DNA of 64,000 nucleotides from Micropterix aruncella (taxonomy: Eukaryota; Arthropoda; Insecta; Lepidoptera; Micropterigidae): contig OX155976.1 in the NCBI GenBank assembly GCA_944548615.1, positions 6,856,952 through 6,920,951 on the forward strand. The letters run 5' to 3'. Shown here piece after piece: positions 11,061 to 22,847 of the stretch. The first letter of the stretch is position 1. Every line of letters begins with the position of its first letter. The position numbers and the translations under genes are program-made. The notes under the pieces were generated by a model. The model did not search any database. It was not told where the DNA came from and saw only the letters and a program-made list of their open reading frames with translations.

Positions 11061-13160
11061 AGGATGCATGTTTTTGGAGTGACGTGACGAACGAATAAAA
11101 GACCAATTGAGTAACTAAGATTACTCGAGGAGTTACTTGACACAGCGACTTGTCACATTTAATGGACACAGCGAATTACTTGACTGATTACAGCGATTTC
11201 AGCATCCACCTACGTTGGAAATCGGTTTATATTCACTAGCACCCATTCGCGGAGAATGAATCAAAGTGGGTCGGCCAAACCGTCTGCGGAAAAACAAAGT
11301 GCGGAAGCTCCAGCGGCCCCGTTAACGTCATTATGCTCCTAAGTAATATGATCGCGTTATAACTACCCCCCGCCGAGTTATCAGGGCGCTCTTTTCGGTC
11401 CGGCGAGGCGGATAGTTGGAGCAGATTTATTTGTACGACTTTCGAGCGCTCCGCGTCGACGCGCGCGCCCAGGTGATAACTTACCAGATACTACCGGGCA
11501 TTTTGCTTTTGTTCGGAATAGTTCTGCACTCACTTCGGTATGTTCAAATTGCACACAATTCTCTTTAAGAGATGATAAGATAGAGTATTTGTTTCTATTA
11601 CAACCATCGCACGTTAGGAACCCCTGCAATCGACACCCCTTTTGTGTGGATCAGCAAGGGGCCTACAGTCAAATCAGTAATATATGTTTCCCGGCTAAAG
11701 GTCGTATACTTTTCAGACAGCCCTCGTACATATACGCATTTTTTCACCCTACAGAAGCCAGCTAATCAGCTGGCACAGTACTCTTTGCTGCGGAACCCTT
11801 AAAACGGTACTTTGCAACGCTTTCTCCCTTTGGAATTTAATAATATTCCGAAGCGAGCGTTTTCGCGTAACTCTCTCCTATGATATATTTTTCTCTTTGT
11901 ACTTGTACGCGTTTGTAACCCCGGCGTATTGTGTTGGTTTTAGCCATAGGCGAGTGGATAATAGCAGGGGCTCGCCGCGCGTTTGTGAGTTCGGTCCCGA
12001 ATAATAATATTTGCGAAAACAAAGACCACTGTTTATATCATTGTTTCGTACGCAAATTCGGCTTAAGAGAGATAGCGCCGAGTAATGCGTGTAAAATTAT
12101 TAAATTAAATGGCCAGGCGGTGTATTCTTCTACCTTATCCTACCTCATTATTTCAGGTTGGCCACATTCATTTTTAGTTTGGTGGGTCAACGGTGGCAGC
12201 CCAATTTTCAAAATATTAGGTTTGCAACGCAGTTAAAATAAAATAATAGTTTTAAAAACTAAAAAAACACACTTTTATAAGTACTGTTTACTCCTTAAAT
12301 GACTTAGTGTAAGCCATGTTTGTAATTACCTTTGTTGGGTTTTAACCCCTCGAGTAGCGGCATAACTTCATGGCAGACCGCGACAACTTTTTGGAATTTC
12401 TTGCAATATCGCCGCGCTCGACAAAAAGTACTATAACTATGGAACTACTATAGCAATCATAAAAAGGATAACTGTTCAAGAATCGCATTGAAATTTCATA
12501 TATAGTATATGAAAATCTTATTTCGTAAAACAATTATATAATTATAAATAAATATGAGAAAATCGAAAAAGTGAAAAAAACTCGGCATTTCTAACTTGTA
12601 CTTGTCTTACGGACAAATACGGCACCCTATTTAGAAATTGTAAATGCTATCGTGATCTTTATGACATTCTCTATCAAAGGTAATATTTCGTTTTGCTTAT
12701 TTATATACAAACATATCTAGAAATTAGCTCAAAAAAAACAATAAAAATTTTGACGACTTCTCGAAAAAAAAAATCTCGAAAAAAATAACCTCATTAATTT
12801 ACAAATACGCCGAAAACTTCATATATTTCAGCAAAAAACAAAGTAATATGTATTTTGTCAACGAATTAGGCAACGAGTTATATAACGCAAAAAACTCATT
12901 AATTAGTAATAACGCCATAGCGCCGCACCCAATTTTTCAACTCAAAAATACAGGTAAAATTGGAATAAAATGTACATAACATCACTGAATTCGGTTGATA
13001 AAGTGTTTTAGAATCAAAATTTACTTACATATGTATTCATATTCCAACTGAAAACACTTGAATTTTACCATAAATATCCATTAAGTTTAATAATATATAG
13101 CGAATGGACTGTAAGGAAGGTTGGGAAACAATAGTTTCGTTATTGAGTTACAGTGCCTAC
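11061..13160. other. AT-rich spacer with a decayed element end near 12235
   Basis: No gene is recognised. At 12235-12290 the phrase aatagttttaaaaactaaaa followed by aacacacttttat resembles the end of the MITE family seen near 32310 and 8730. At 12700-13080 the sequence is low-complexity A/T. Confidence 0.45.
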
Positions 13161-13225
13161 TTTTCGGTTCCATCATCAGACCCTGGAAACCATTCATGAC
13201 CAAAGTACATCCCAAGACGATTCCA
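13161..13225. repeat. fragment of the MITE interior seen at 32300-32680
   Basis: The words TTCCATCATCAGACC, tggaaacc and gaccaaagtacatcccaaga match the 32390-32440 interval closely, so this is a diverged fragment of that interior. Confidence 0.55.
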
Positions 13226-13261
13226 AGAACACACGGCTAAGATACGTTGTTCCGTTATAGA

Positions 13262-13451
13262 ACTACAGCTTCACCAGATGATCTTAAAGCTTGCCCTAGA
13301 CCTGCCGACGACGAAACGTGCTCGTGGAAGACCACCCGCAACCTGGTTAACGACGATCGAAAAAGACCTGAGAGAAGCTCAACTCGACGCCGAAATAGCA
13401 CAAGATCGTGCTCAGTGGAGGAGAAGGACAAGGAAGGCCGACCCCAAGTAA
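13262..13451 (+). pseudogene. LINE ORF2 extreme C-terminus (GRPPATW ... DRAQWRRRTRKADP)
   Basis: In the frame ending with TAA at 13449-13451 the sequence reads KLALDLPTTKRARGRPPATW, then IAQDRAQWRRRTRKADPK. The pattern GRP-x-TRW followed by a DR-x-xWR...ADP end is well known from the C-terminus of RTE-like and some Jockey-like LINE polyproteins. Only about 60 residues survive. Confidence 0.75.
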
Positions 13452-14317
13452 ATGGCACAAGGTCTAGGAAGAAGAAACCCGGTCAGTTGTTGCGTTTAGG
13501 GATGCCAAGTAGTTATCGTTTTATAGATACTTTAAGCTTGTTATAAATTTAGGGTCCTTCACAGGCAAAGTGTCTTCGGACAAAAGAATTGTTTCTATGG
13601 AGGTGACCTTCTGTATGTATTTATTCACGCGCCGAAATGTAGGCGAAACAGTAAAAGTCCGTAAACGCCCGCCAACAACAAAGCCGCCCTTATCAAAGTA
13701 TCATCGCGGCCAGGGCCGGCGTGTGCGCGCGGCGCTTCACGAAGTTGCCGCATTAAAATGATTTAGCTACGCACCTAATTAGCCCCTGTATTCGGGATAA
13801 CTTCAAAGGCCACATTCAATTATGCAAATTCGGCACAACAAATGGATATCGTGTGACGGGAGAGCTTCCCCGGAGAAATTACGACGCCAAGCGATGCGAG
13901 ACACTTGTCTTTTACACGACTGCCCAACCAAAAAGGAGTGTAATGCGTTCAAGGTTCATCTATGTGTAGTGACATCATCATGTATCATCTATGTGTAGTG
14001 ACATCATCATGCATCAGTTTTTATTCAGACGAAATTTACCCCACTTACAGCAATTTAACTGATATATAAGCACGTACAATTAATATAATTATTAACTGTC
14101 TCCGTCAACGTTCTCACTGGTAAGCCATCTCTTCTTAACCTCTCTTTGATAATTAAATGGTAAAATATTAAAACACTGTGCTTATCTCACCACATGTAAT
14201 CGCCGAGGAAACATCACGACACGAGTTGGGACTCTGATCATCGATAACTAACGATATTATAGCATCTCGCATACTGGTGACCCCGACGTGATTTCGAAAT
14301 TCGAAATTTAAAGTTTC
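13452..14317. other. spacer with a short tandem duplication
   Basis: The 31-base unit tcatctatgtgtagtgacat+catcatg is present twice in tandem at 13948-14012. Nothing coding is recognised. Confidence 0.55.
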
Positions 14318-14926
14318 TTTATTCCACCATAACTTCTAAACGCTTCAACCGATGTAGAAGTGTGTCATGTTGTTAGAATCGTTCTGTCCCTCCGAGTGTC
14401 CCGCGACAACTTAATCTCATATAAGGAAAAAGCAGCGTCTTTAATATACATCGCCGGTGGGTGTTGACATTTATCGTTTGACAGTTTTTTCATCTTCCTC
14501 TTCGTGGCCGTCAGGAATAGATCCGGTAGGCCTAGTAGCGAAGAGAAATATTTGGAATATTAATTTAGCAAAATAAATTATATTAAGTGTCTAATTATTA
14601 CACTGCACAACATTTTACCGATTTTTAAATAACCGTTTTTGGTTCTTACGAATTTTAACCCATCCAACATTTTGGAAAATTATAAAAATACGCAATTGTA
14701 CTCGGGAAAAATCCGGTATGTATTAATAATGAAGCCCTGATTTTTTATTCCACCATAACTTCTAAGCGCTTGAATCGATTTAGAAGTGTGTGATATTGTT
14801 AGAATCTTTATGTCATCCCGAGAGTCATAGGGTATCCACTATAACTTCTAAGCGCTTGAATCGATTTAGAAGTGTGTGATATTGTTAGAATCTTTATGTC
14901 ATCCCGAGAGTCATAGGGTATCTAAA
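14318..14926. repeat. 86-bp tandem duplication with a third diverged copy
   Basis: Two nearly identical 86-bp units lie at 14755-14840 and 14841-14926, each starting ATAACTTCTAAGCGCTTGAA. A diverged copy starts near 14323 (ATAACTTCTAAACGCTTCAA). The intervening 14400-14750 is unique AT-rich DNA. Confidence 0.88.
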
Positions 14927-15199
14927 CTGTCCAAAAAACCCTTAACAAAAATAATTATAAATACAATAGTTCACTTTCTATAACCGCAGTCGTATTTTTT
15001 ATTATTTTTAATACATTTACATGTTAACCAATATTAGCTTTTTCTTATCTGGGCTTTTCGCTCCTTTTCATGGAGGAAACGAATTATCAGCGATTTATGA
15101 GTAACCGCACTGGATATCAATAAGGATCCATCGGGGTCTGAGTTAGAGAACTACTGCGTTCATTGGCTAAAGTGTCCGGGCCAGGTTTGGTCACGTCTC

Positions 15200-15480
15200 T
15201 CCAAAATTATGCGGCCTGGATAGCCTTGTCGTTCGCCCATTGTGTGATGAGGGTTGATAACTGCTGGCAGGAGAGGTGGTCTTCATCCTGCAGCGTTCCA
15301 CAGTCGCATATTGGATTCTTTGTGTAGCCCCAGCGGACGAGATTGGCTCGGCGTCTTGTCACACCCACCCTCAGTCTGTTCAGGCTACTGCAGGTGGTAT
15401 AGGGGAGATGGGACCCCGTTGTTGTCTCTGCCATTAAGAGGCCGTGCCGGCCGTGGCGGCCAAAAGCTATATGAAGCATA
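15200..15480 (-). pseudogene. LINE ORF2 C-terminal fragment with CDCG motif
   Basis: The minus-strand frame of about 90 codons reads SLNRLRVGVTRRRANLVRWG, then NPICDCGTLQDEDHLS, and stops near 15207. This Cys-rich tail is typical after the RT of Jockey/R1-type LINEs. It is the better-kept relative of 9366-9530. Both ends are truncated. Confidence 0.8.
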
Positions 15481-16117
15481 ATTTTGTGGCCTGGTTATGA
15501 GAATACGAAAAAGAATTTTGATACAATTATGCCGGATTTTAAAAATCCGATCCTTAAGCTATCATTTCGCCAAAACGAAATTGGTAAATTATATCCATAT
15601 TATTTGTCAATTATCTTTATTCTGTTATTGTTTTCCAAAAAATTAAAACCAGCGAGATTTGTCTTCAGTTTTTGAAAAACCTAGAGATGATTCTCAATAT
15701 TAAAAAATACTATTTACACCAGCGTATGGTCTATTTGCATAGTACCAAGACAGTTTTTGAAACTTCCATACAAAAAATATAAGAAAAAATGTTTGAAATT
15801 ACGTCATTTCCAGAAATGTTATGGCCAAACATTATTTTTCGTCTATTTATTAAAGATACTTTTGAGTGATATAAGAAATAACACAAAGATCTTAAGGTAT
15901 TTTATTATTGTAATCTAATTTTTACTTTATAAAAACTATTCATTTGATAATTTATTATATTATAATTGAAAAGCGGAATCGACTATATTAGACGACGCGC
16001 GAAGCCAAAATCGTCATTCGTAATTGGCCACATCCAACGGTGGGACGTATTCCCTTGTCGCCGCGATATACCTATACATCTTTATTTTTTTATTTTTATT
16101 TTATTTTATTTTATTAT
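15481..16117. other. AT-rich spacer
   Basis: No coding motif is seen. It ends in a run of TTTTA/TTTTTA units at 16078-16118 abutting the next MITE. Confidence 0.5.
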
Positions 16118-16120
16118 TAT

Positions 16121-16540
16121 GGGCGACTTGCACCAAGATAGGTTAAGATAAATAACCGTGTTTGAAGAGTCTAACCACATCCAGAGCTGTCAACTACAAC
16201 GGGCGAACCCGTCACCTCAGGAAGTTTTAACGAAATTTATCGTTCTGTCTCCCGTGAGGCGAGTGCAGAAGGACAAAACAGTCCACCGTCAAGCTCCGCC
16301 ACCTGCCCGTCAGAGGCCAATGCCTTACGGCGAGGCAGCGGGAAAGGTACGCAGTGGGCAGCCTCGCTCCTTGACTAACAGTTTGGAAGGATATCTCCGT
16401 CTGGAATTAATCTTCATGATACCTCCTACCTCCTGACTGGTTACAGGATCGAGGTCGCTTAACCGGCTGTTAAAATTGTTTATCGTGGTTAGCTAGCCAC
16501 GGTTAGCAGAAGTTAACAGGCAGGTTGGTGCAAGTCACCC
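16121..16540. mobile_element. MITE with GGGCGACTTGCACCAA ends, invaded by repeat A
   Basis: The left end GGGCGACTTGCACCAA (16121-16136) and the complement of the right end TTGGTGCAAGTCACCC (16525-16540) differ at one base. Each end is flanked by TAT. The interior carries a repeat A fragment at 16181-16460. The ends resemble an insect MITE type I have met before, but I cannot name its superfamily. Confidence 0.75.
16181..16460 (+). repeat. repeat A copy 2, fragment nested in a MITE
   Basis: It starts with AGAGCTGTCAACTACAACGG and runs to about GATCGAGGTCGCTT, skipping part of the middle. It lies wholly inside the GGGCGACTTG element, so repeat A came later or was captured. Confidence 0.8.
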
Positions 16541-17033
16541 TATGTTAGCTTTTAAACCCCGTATCGGTAACGTCTGAAAAATTAAAATAACCACACAAGC
16601 TACTATCTGACAAAGGATATCTGGTATATTATCCAATTAGATACGAATTTTATGTAATTTAACGTAATACAAATAAAACTAAAAATGAAAATAACCACAC
16701 AAGCTACCATCTGACGAAGGATATGATTATCTCTCGAAAATTGAATTCGAGTAAAGTCTGCTTGCAAAGTAGATAAATATTCAAATCTGCTTTAGAAATG
16801 CAGGATTTGTTGCGGCGTGAAATAGTGCAGTCGATCGTAATTATCGCCGTGACGAGGGCTGCCGTATTTTTAATTGGTCTTCGGCGACGACACGACGCTT
16901 TCAGGCACTTCAGGCCTTCCTTGAATGCATTCCACTTCGCTGCGCCGACTAAGTACCACGAATCGTGACGTCAGACAAGTAGAATACTGCACCGACGCTC
17001 TAATAAATATGTAGGTGCACGCGCCTAGAGTAA
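16541..17033. repeat. spacer with a 41-bp direct repeat
   Basis: AATAACCACACAAGCTACTA and the following CTGACAAAGGATAT at about 16580 recur with two substitutions at about 16690. The rest is unassigned. Confidence 0.65.
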
Positions 17034-17680
17034 CTAGAGTTGTCAACTACAGCGGGCGAGCCCGTCACCTCAGGAAGTTTTAACGATTAGTCGTTCTGTC
17101 TCCCTGAAGTGAGCGCAGAAGACTTGGACAAAAACAGTCCACCGTCAAGCTCCGCCACATGCCCGTAAGAGACCAACGCCTTAACCGCGAGATAGCCATG
17201 AGTGTTACCCAGCGGGCTTACACTCACGCTCTTACTTCCAATTGCGACCAGATTACTCGAGTCTCTCGATTGGTTCCGAGTTCGAGGTCGCTTGCGCGGT
17301 CTTCTCCCTTACGAAGCGGTGAAACGGTGTGTACCGAATCTATCGCGGACCACGGCATCCTTTGCCCGGCTGTTCACCCAGAATCGGGTAGCCGATGGTC
17401 GTTTCAAGAGCAGTATCCGTAAGGTCCGCGACCCGCTCTATAGGAAACAGTACTGCTTCCAGACTCTCCGACTGTTAGTCAGAGTGCACAGTCGATTGGC
17501 TTACGCCGATTACGCTTAGAAGGTTGATTCCTAGGGGAAACTAGCCCTAAGGCCAGAATCCTACCCAGGCTCACACTTCATGCGTGGAGGCCGCCGGATA
17601 AGTGTTGACCCGTGAATGTGACCAACCCTGAACAGAATGGGTCTTCGTGGCCAACTCAGCAAGGGCCTATTATCTCCCAC
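17034..17680 (+). repeat. repeat A copy 3, near full length
   Basis: It runs from CTAGAGTTGTCAACTAC through TCGCGGACCACGGCATCC and CGCTCTATAGGAAACAGTAC to GGGTCTTCGTGGCCAACTCA and CCTATTATCTCCC. It is the most complete plus-orientation copy, about 647 bp. Short frames inside are not conserved between copies, so it is treated as non-coding. Confidence 0.88.
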
Positions 17681-18537
17681 CTAATATATACACCCGTAAG
17701 TCATAAAAGCACAATTTACAACAATTTTTAGTAATAAATTAAAAGGGACGCGAATAAAATGGCAGCGCCTTCGAGTGGCCTCATAACGCTAATGCAGGTA
17801 TAATAAAACTCATCAAAAACAGGCGATGTCGGGTAAAACGATAAATCTTCGCACTCATCCAGGTCGAGGTATTCCCCGAGACATAGATAATGAATCATCC
17901 GGGAGAGGGGGGCGAGGCGGACGCCCTGGCGGACGCCGCGCCGCCGCCGCGGCGACCGCAGACGCATTAAATTTCTGATTAAGTCCGCGAGAGCAAAAAG
18001 AGAGAAAAAAGGTGCGGGGACTTTTCGGCGCGCTCCGCAGAGACGGCGAGCGATAAATTTTGGTTTGCGGCCTGATTTACGAGCGAGGAGATTTTATTGT
18101 CGCCTTTATGCGAACACGCCTAATTTGGCACTCGAATATAGTAAACAGTCAAGCGCAGTGTCACGCCGCAACGACATCACAGTTTGTCTGTATGCGCTAG
18201 GACTAAAACACTGAGCAGTTAATGTAACCAACCAACTGGTAACAAAGGCTACATATATAGCACAAAAAAGTATTGTAAAAAATGTAGCCCGCAAACAGTA
18301 TCGATATCTATCGAGACAACTCATCAGCCAGTACAAGATTCTTGACACCTGAGAATTGTATTTAATTAAAATAATATTTAATAAATAAATATAAATCATT
18401 ATAATAATAAATAATCATTAATAAACTCATTAATAAACAGGGCAGTCCACATATTACGTAATCACATTTTTGTGTTTTTTTTTATTAGGTAAAAAACAGT
18501 CATAAACAATTGTTTTAACAAATACACTTAAACAAAT
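17681..18537. other. spacer, nothing recognised
   Basis: A GC-rich patch at 17900-18080 contrasts with the AT-rich surroundings. Short minus-strand frames at 17728-17967 and 18106-18399 carry no family motif. Confidence 0.5.
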
Positions 18538-19010
18538 AATAATAATAATAATAAGAAAACTCTTTATTCTTAAGAAAAGGCGAGCTTATTGCCTGCAGGC
18601 AATATTTTAGAGCTAACCTATACTATTGTAAAAACATTATTTGCGAGTAGACTACATAACTTAACCTATATAAAGAGTATGACAAATAAAATAAAGGAGG
18701 ATAGAAAGAAGTATATACTTTACTCTTTGTGGGCACAGAATTGCCACATCAAAATAATCTAACACCTCTAAGGACGCTAAAGTTTCAAAAGGAGGGGAAT
18801 GGGAGGGGAAAGGGAATTTATCTGGAGGATTTCAAATGCTCTCTGAGTCTGTTTTTAAAAGTTGTTATGCTTGACGCGGTTCTCACATTTTTCGGCAAAG
18901 CATTCCAAAGACGGGCTCCATGCACGGTGAAAGAGAATGAGAAGAAGTCACTGCTGTGACTAGGGATAGAGAGTAGCAGGTTGTTTTTATTATTTAAAAA
19001 GTGTTAGTAA
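18538..19010 (-). pseudogene. CR1/L2-like LINE 3' end with (AAT)n tail
   Basis: The minus strand from about 18990 reads LLLSIPSHSSDFFSFSF, VHGARLWNALPKNVRTA and TFKNRLREHLKSSR, then a stop near 18820. The 3' UTR follows and ends in AAAACTCTTTATT and (AAT)n in plus sense at 18538-18553. The wording places it with the 10350-11060 subfamily. It is 5'-truncated at about 19010. Confidence 0.82.
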
Positions 19011-19581
19011 TACGTTGTTAGAAAACCGCTCGCTGCGAACCCCTAAAGTCGTTAATCACTAGTCAATCAGTTCAGTTGCGTTCAATACGAAACTATCTGC
19101 CTACCTGCATTATGGATAGCAATATTTACAGGGAAACGAGCGGAACTCATATGAATACGATGCGACAATCACCTCTATGTTGCAAAAGAGGGGATTCGCG
19201 CTTGTGGATTCCTTTCTGCGGTTAAAAAAATAGAAAAATAACAAAATAATAATAATAATAATATTAATAATGATTATATATTAAAAAAGAAATAATTAAA
19301 AAAAATATATATTTTAGATCTTTCCTGACACAACCGTGGCACTCTAGTGTGACTCCCGAAGTGAGCTCGCCTTAACACAGGGGTGCCTAGCAAGGCGGGC
19401 TCGGCTGCTCTTTGCTTAGCATAATAGAAAGATTATCATTTGAGTTTAATGTATGCGCTATGTAACCTGGGCTCAGACAGATGTATCATGCGTAATATAA
19501 CTTTAAAAGCATACGACGGCATTGTATAAATTGTCATTTTATTTTCTGTAGTGCTCATGAATTTGAATGTATATGTATATG

Positions 19582-19616
<35 letters not shown>

Positions 19617-20872
19617 ACTTATAAGAAATTTTATGCTTCTTTTCATACATGTTATATTATATCATATCATATCATATGTATGATTATATTATATCCCAAA
19701 GACTTGGTCGTAATTGCAATGTTGTATTGTTTATGAAATACATAAATAAAATAAATGACAGAACACTGACGCGTTGGTTTGGATGCAGTGGTAAGGCTAT
19801 TTACTTAGGATTTAGCATCTATACATTTAGCTCCTCATTGGCTTGTTGAACAATGAACATGTCACCAGCAGCAAATGGTTCTTCGGACCGGATCCGGATA
19901 CCAAAGATACCAGTCAAAAACGTCAATTAACTTACGGAAATTTCTTTGATGGAAATCGGAGCCTCAGTCAAATAAACGTCAGACATCCTCTCATATAACG
20001 AACCCAACAAATAAGAATCGTTAAAAAAGGAGACGTTTGACTTCGACATTCCTTTACCGTGACTCAATTTTTTATAGACAATCCATAAAACGGCGATATA
20101 CAGCGCGAAAGGACGAGACATAAATTTTACGATATTTTTAAGAAGGATCGTTGATGCAACCCGATCCGACGGTGGAATTTACCTGACCCAAATAGCATGC
20201 ATGTTTAACCCCGATTCTGTATCACGAGAGGTACATTGTAATGATCGGCATGTGAACGATAACAAAGGAAACTAAAACCGACAAATAATTTTTCGTGAAT
20301 ATAATTTCGTGAGCTTCATCGTCGACGGATTTATCAATGTTAGCTTCAACGCGAGTCTCTTCAGATACGAGTAAGTCACCAGATATAACGCTTCTACATA
20401 AAATAGTTCATTCTGGGTTGGGCAGTCCATATCTTCTGAGTAGGGTGAGCATACGACCGCCTTCCTGACTCACGTTCGATCCCTTAACTTTTCACGTACT
20501 AAGGTACAAAATAAACTATGGTGCCAATTCGTTATTGCCACTATGCATGCATACACTTACTGTGTAGGCTGTAACGATGTTGACTTTGTTAAGGTGAGAT
20601 ACGTGAAAAGCTGGAGATCAGATTGGATTGAGTTAGCATCTCGCTCTCCCAGATGCACACACACCACACAAACAAGCACCAACACCCACAAACCAACATT
20701 TACATACTCACACATAGCGATCTTACATCTTAATTTAAAATTCTTTTTTGTTTTCTTTGTATTAATTAGCATGTTACGTATTTCTTATATTGAGATGATT
20801 TTAAAATATCATTTGCTTTACTACCATTGTATATTGAGTCCTTACAATGTGAAGTTGCTTTTTCATAAAGGA
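19011..20872. other. AT-rich spacer with (AAAT)n microsatellite
   Basis: A (AAAT)n run of about nine units lies at 19583-19617 and could be the tail of an unrecognised LINE. Overlapping ATCAT units lie at 19655-19675. No gene motif is seen in the rest. Confidence 0.5.
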
Positions 20873-20903
20873 AATTTAATAATAATAATATTAAAACGCT
20901 TTA

Positions 20904-21720
20904 AGGATGATTCATGCTACACCGGGCCGGGGCCGGGCCGGGCCCCGGCCGGGACACGGTCAGCTATCTATAGTATACTTTTGTATGAAGCAATTCATGC
21001 TTGGCCGTGCTCCGGCCGTGCCCGGCCGTGCCACGACCGGAGCACGGCGTCGAAATGGCGGTGGATATTGTTTTCCCGGCTCCGGCCTGCTAATCGTTCA
21101 ATGGGAGAGATATGCTTCAGAAATCTTGAATTTTGTTTGGTTAAATCACGTTTTATTTTTCCAAGAAATATACTAAAGCATTCTTTAGACATCCTAAAAT
21201 AACCGTAAAATTTGCTCTCATCATCTATTAATTCCTTGTAGAGCGTGGCGAATTCTCCCTCCGATTGTCGTTCTCTTCAGGCTGGATGTACACTCCATCT
21301 TCTTTTATTAGATTCAGTTCGTGTTTCCAATACTTCGTCTTCAAAGGCAATTGCAATAGCTGCCAACTCAAGTTGTGAAAATTGCATTAATAATCAAGCG
21401 AAAATAGAAATTAAAAAATATTATTATCGCCAAAATAGATGGACGCAACACTAGTTAGATAAGTCCGCCATTTGTGCATAAATTGTCTTTTTTATAAAAC
21501 CAGCGTAATATTCATTAAGTTATGTTTTTATAGCACATTAAAGTTATTCTATTCTATTTTATTCTACTAGTTATCGCGGACATGGCCGTGGGATAAATAA
21601 ACTCGGAAACAGCTTGGTCACGCCCGGTGTAGCATGAATGACTGCCCCGGCCGGAGCACGTTGGAAACGACTCGGCCGGGGCCCGGCCCGGCCCCGGCCC
21701 GGTGTAGCATGAATCATCCT
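20904..21720 (-). mobile_element. PIF/Harbinger-type transposon, internally deleted
   Basis: Long, near-perfect inverted ends of about 47 bp begin AGGATGATTCATGCTACACC and continue into a GGCCGGG-rich block at 20924-20951 and 21672-21701. A TTA target duplication lies at 20901-20903 and 21721-21723. The interior keeps the N-terminal part of a Harbinger (HARBI1-like) transposase on the minus strand. Length is 817 bp; autonomous elements of this type are several kb. Confidence 0.88.
21075..21388 (-). pseudogene. Harbinger-type transposase N-terminal remnant
   Basis: The minus frame reads MQFSQLELAAIAIAFEDE, then KRRWSVHPA, one TGA stop, REREGEF-like text, YKELIDDESKFYGYFRMS and HISPIERLAG. The blocks 'RRxWxHP', 'F..LY.EL..D..KF..YFRM' and 'ISP.ERL' are the N-terminal signature of insect Harbinger transposases. 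The DDE catalytic part is absent. The remnant would be inactive; the element could only move in trans. Confidence 0.82.
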
Positions 21721-21830
21721 TTATTCTTACGAAAAGGCGAGCTTATTGCCTGCAGGCAACATTCTAGAGCTAACCTATAACAATAGAGAAATTTTAGGCC
21801 AAAAACATGGTATAAAAAAATACATATTTA

Positions 21831-22423
21831 ATTAATAGAAATATTGACCCCTTTTATCTATGGAGATTTGTCATTTTAATGGGAGTTGTTTAATTCCTCT
21901 GCTGTAAAATTCTCGTTGAAATGATCCAAGGAATGCTTTGAAGGCGTTTAACACATACTTTTAAATGTTGAATTTTTCCCTTGTAAAATTTATCTAAATG
22001 CAGCCGCAACTCCTGCAACTTTGCGACTGTTTGCAGTGAAATCTGTGGTTATACATTGTCATGCAGAAGCAGTGGCGATGAGCGATTGACCAGGCTCGGT
22101 TATTTATTTATTATTTATTTTTACCCACAAGGCATATGCCTTTTCGTGGAACCCGCCTTGTTGCCTATTGGCACCATCTTCTAGGTGGGTATTTGTAGCA
22201 TCACGCAGTCGAACACTTAAGGCGATCACCCGTCCCAGTATTGACCGCGCCCGCAGCTGCTTCTTCGGTAACAACGAGGAGAACCGGTGTCAATGGGGCT
22301 ACGGGCGCTACAATCACGAGCTCCTTCGTCATTGTTTGCAGTTCTTAACAGTACACATTTACGGTAACTGTATAGCCAGACTGCAAGAAGCTGTAATAGA
22401 AAACACCGCCACAGGATCTCATA
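21831..22423. other. spacer, nothing recognised
   Basis: A TTTATTTATTATTTA stretch lies near 22098. Short frames at 22168-22444 overlap a solo LTR start and are not conserved. Confidence 0.5.
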
Positions 22424-22835
22424 TGTAACGGACCTTAGGTCCACTACATACGATCAACAAATGCATCGATTTCCAGTGAAATCCACTGACACAATTCAGC
22501 TATTATTTTGACTCGTGCAGCTATGAATCAGCACGATAAAACAATACTTTTTTACTCAGAATATTTCGAATTGCATCATTTCACGGCCTATATAAACCGG
22601 CCAAAAAGCAACCAAAGCATTCATTCACTAATTCAGTCATTCGGCCCGCGAGTCACTACATCCGCGATTACATAGCCTGTTCGGCAAGCGTTATAACTGG
22701 CAATATTCAGACGATTCAATCAATAAATATCTTCTGCTTCATCAAAACCGCCTTTAAATACGGAGATAACTCGTAAGTTGACACCACCACCTCACATCGA
22801 ATAATTTGGAGTCTTGTGAGGGGTGGTCCCTCACA
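22424..22835 (+). mobile_element. solo LTR, copy 4 of a Ty3/gypsy-like family
   Basis: It starts TGTAACGGACCTTAGGTCC and ends GTGGTCCCTCACA, with TATATAAA near 22589. Flanks CATA and CATT match at three of four bases, consistent with a mutated 4-bp duplication. No internal gag-pol is attached. Confidence 0.75.
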
Positions 22836-22847
22836 CATTTTGAAAAT

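Larger units (their letters stand above)
20873..21830 (-). repeat. CR1/L2-like LINE 3' tail split by a Harbinger element
   Basis: (AAT)n and AAAACGCTTTA at 20877-20903 continue at 21721 as TTATTCTTACGAAAAGGCG and AGCTTATTGCCTGCAGGC. Removing 20904-21720 and one TTA restores the same tail seen intact at 18538. Confidence 0.85.

Noticed and set aside
11931..12236. 101-codon plus-strand frame
   Set aside because: No motif and no supporting signals; overlaps another frame on the minus strand.
20400..20490. Possible tRNA or SINE around ACGTTCGATCCC
   Set aside because: A B-box-like word is present but no A box at the right distance and no cloverleaf could be drawn.
20543..21202. Plus-strand frame of 219 codons
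   Set aside because: It runs from LINE tail into the Harbinger inverted repeat and antisense to its transposase remnant; its PGPGRAP stretch comes only from the GC-rich terminal repeat.
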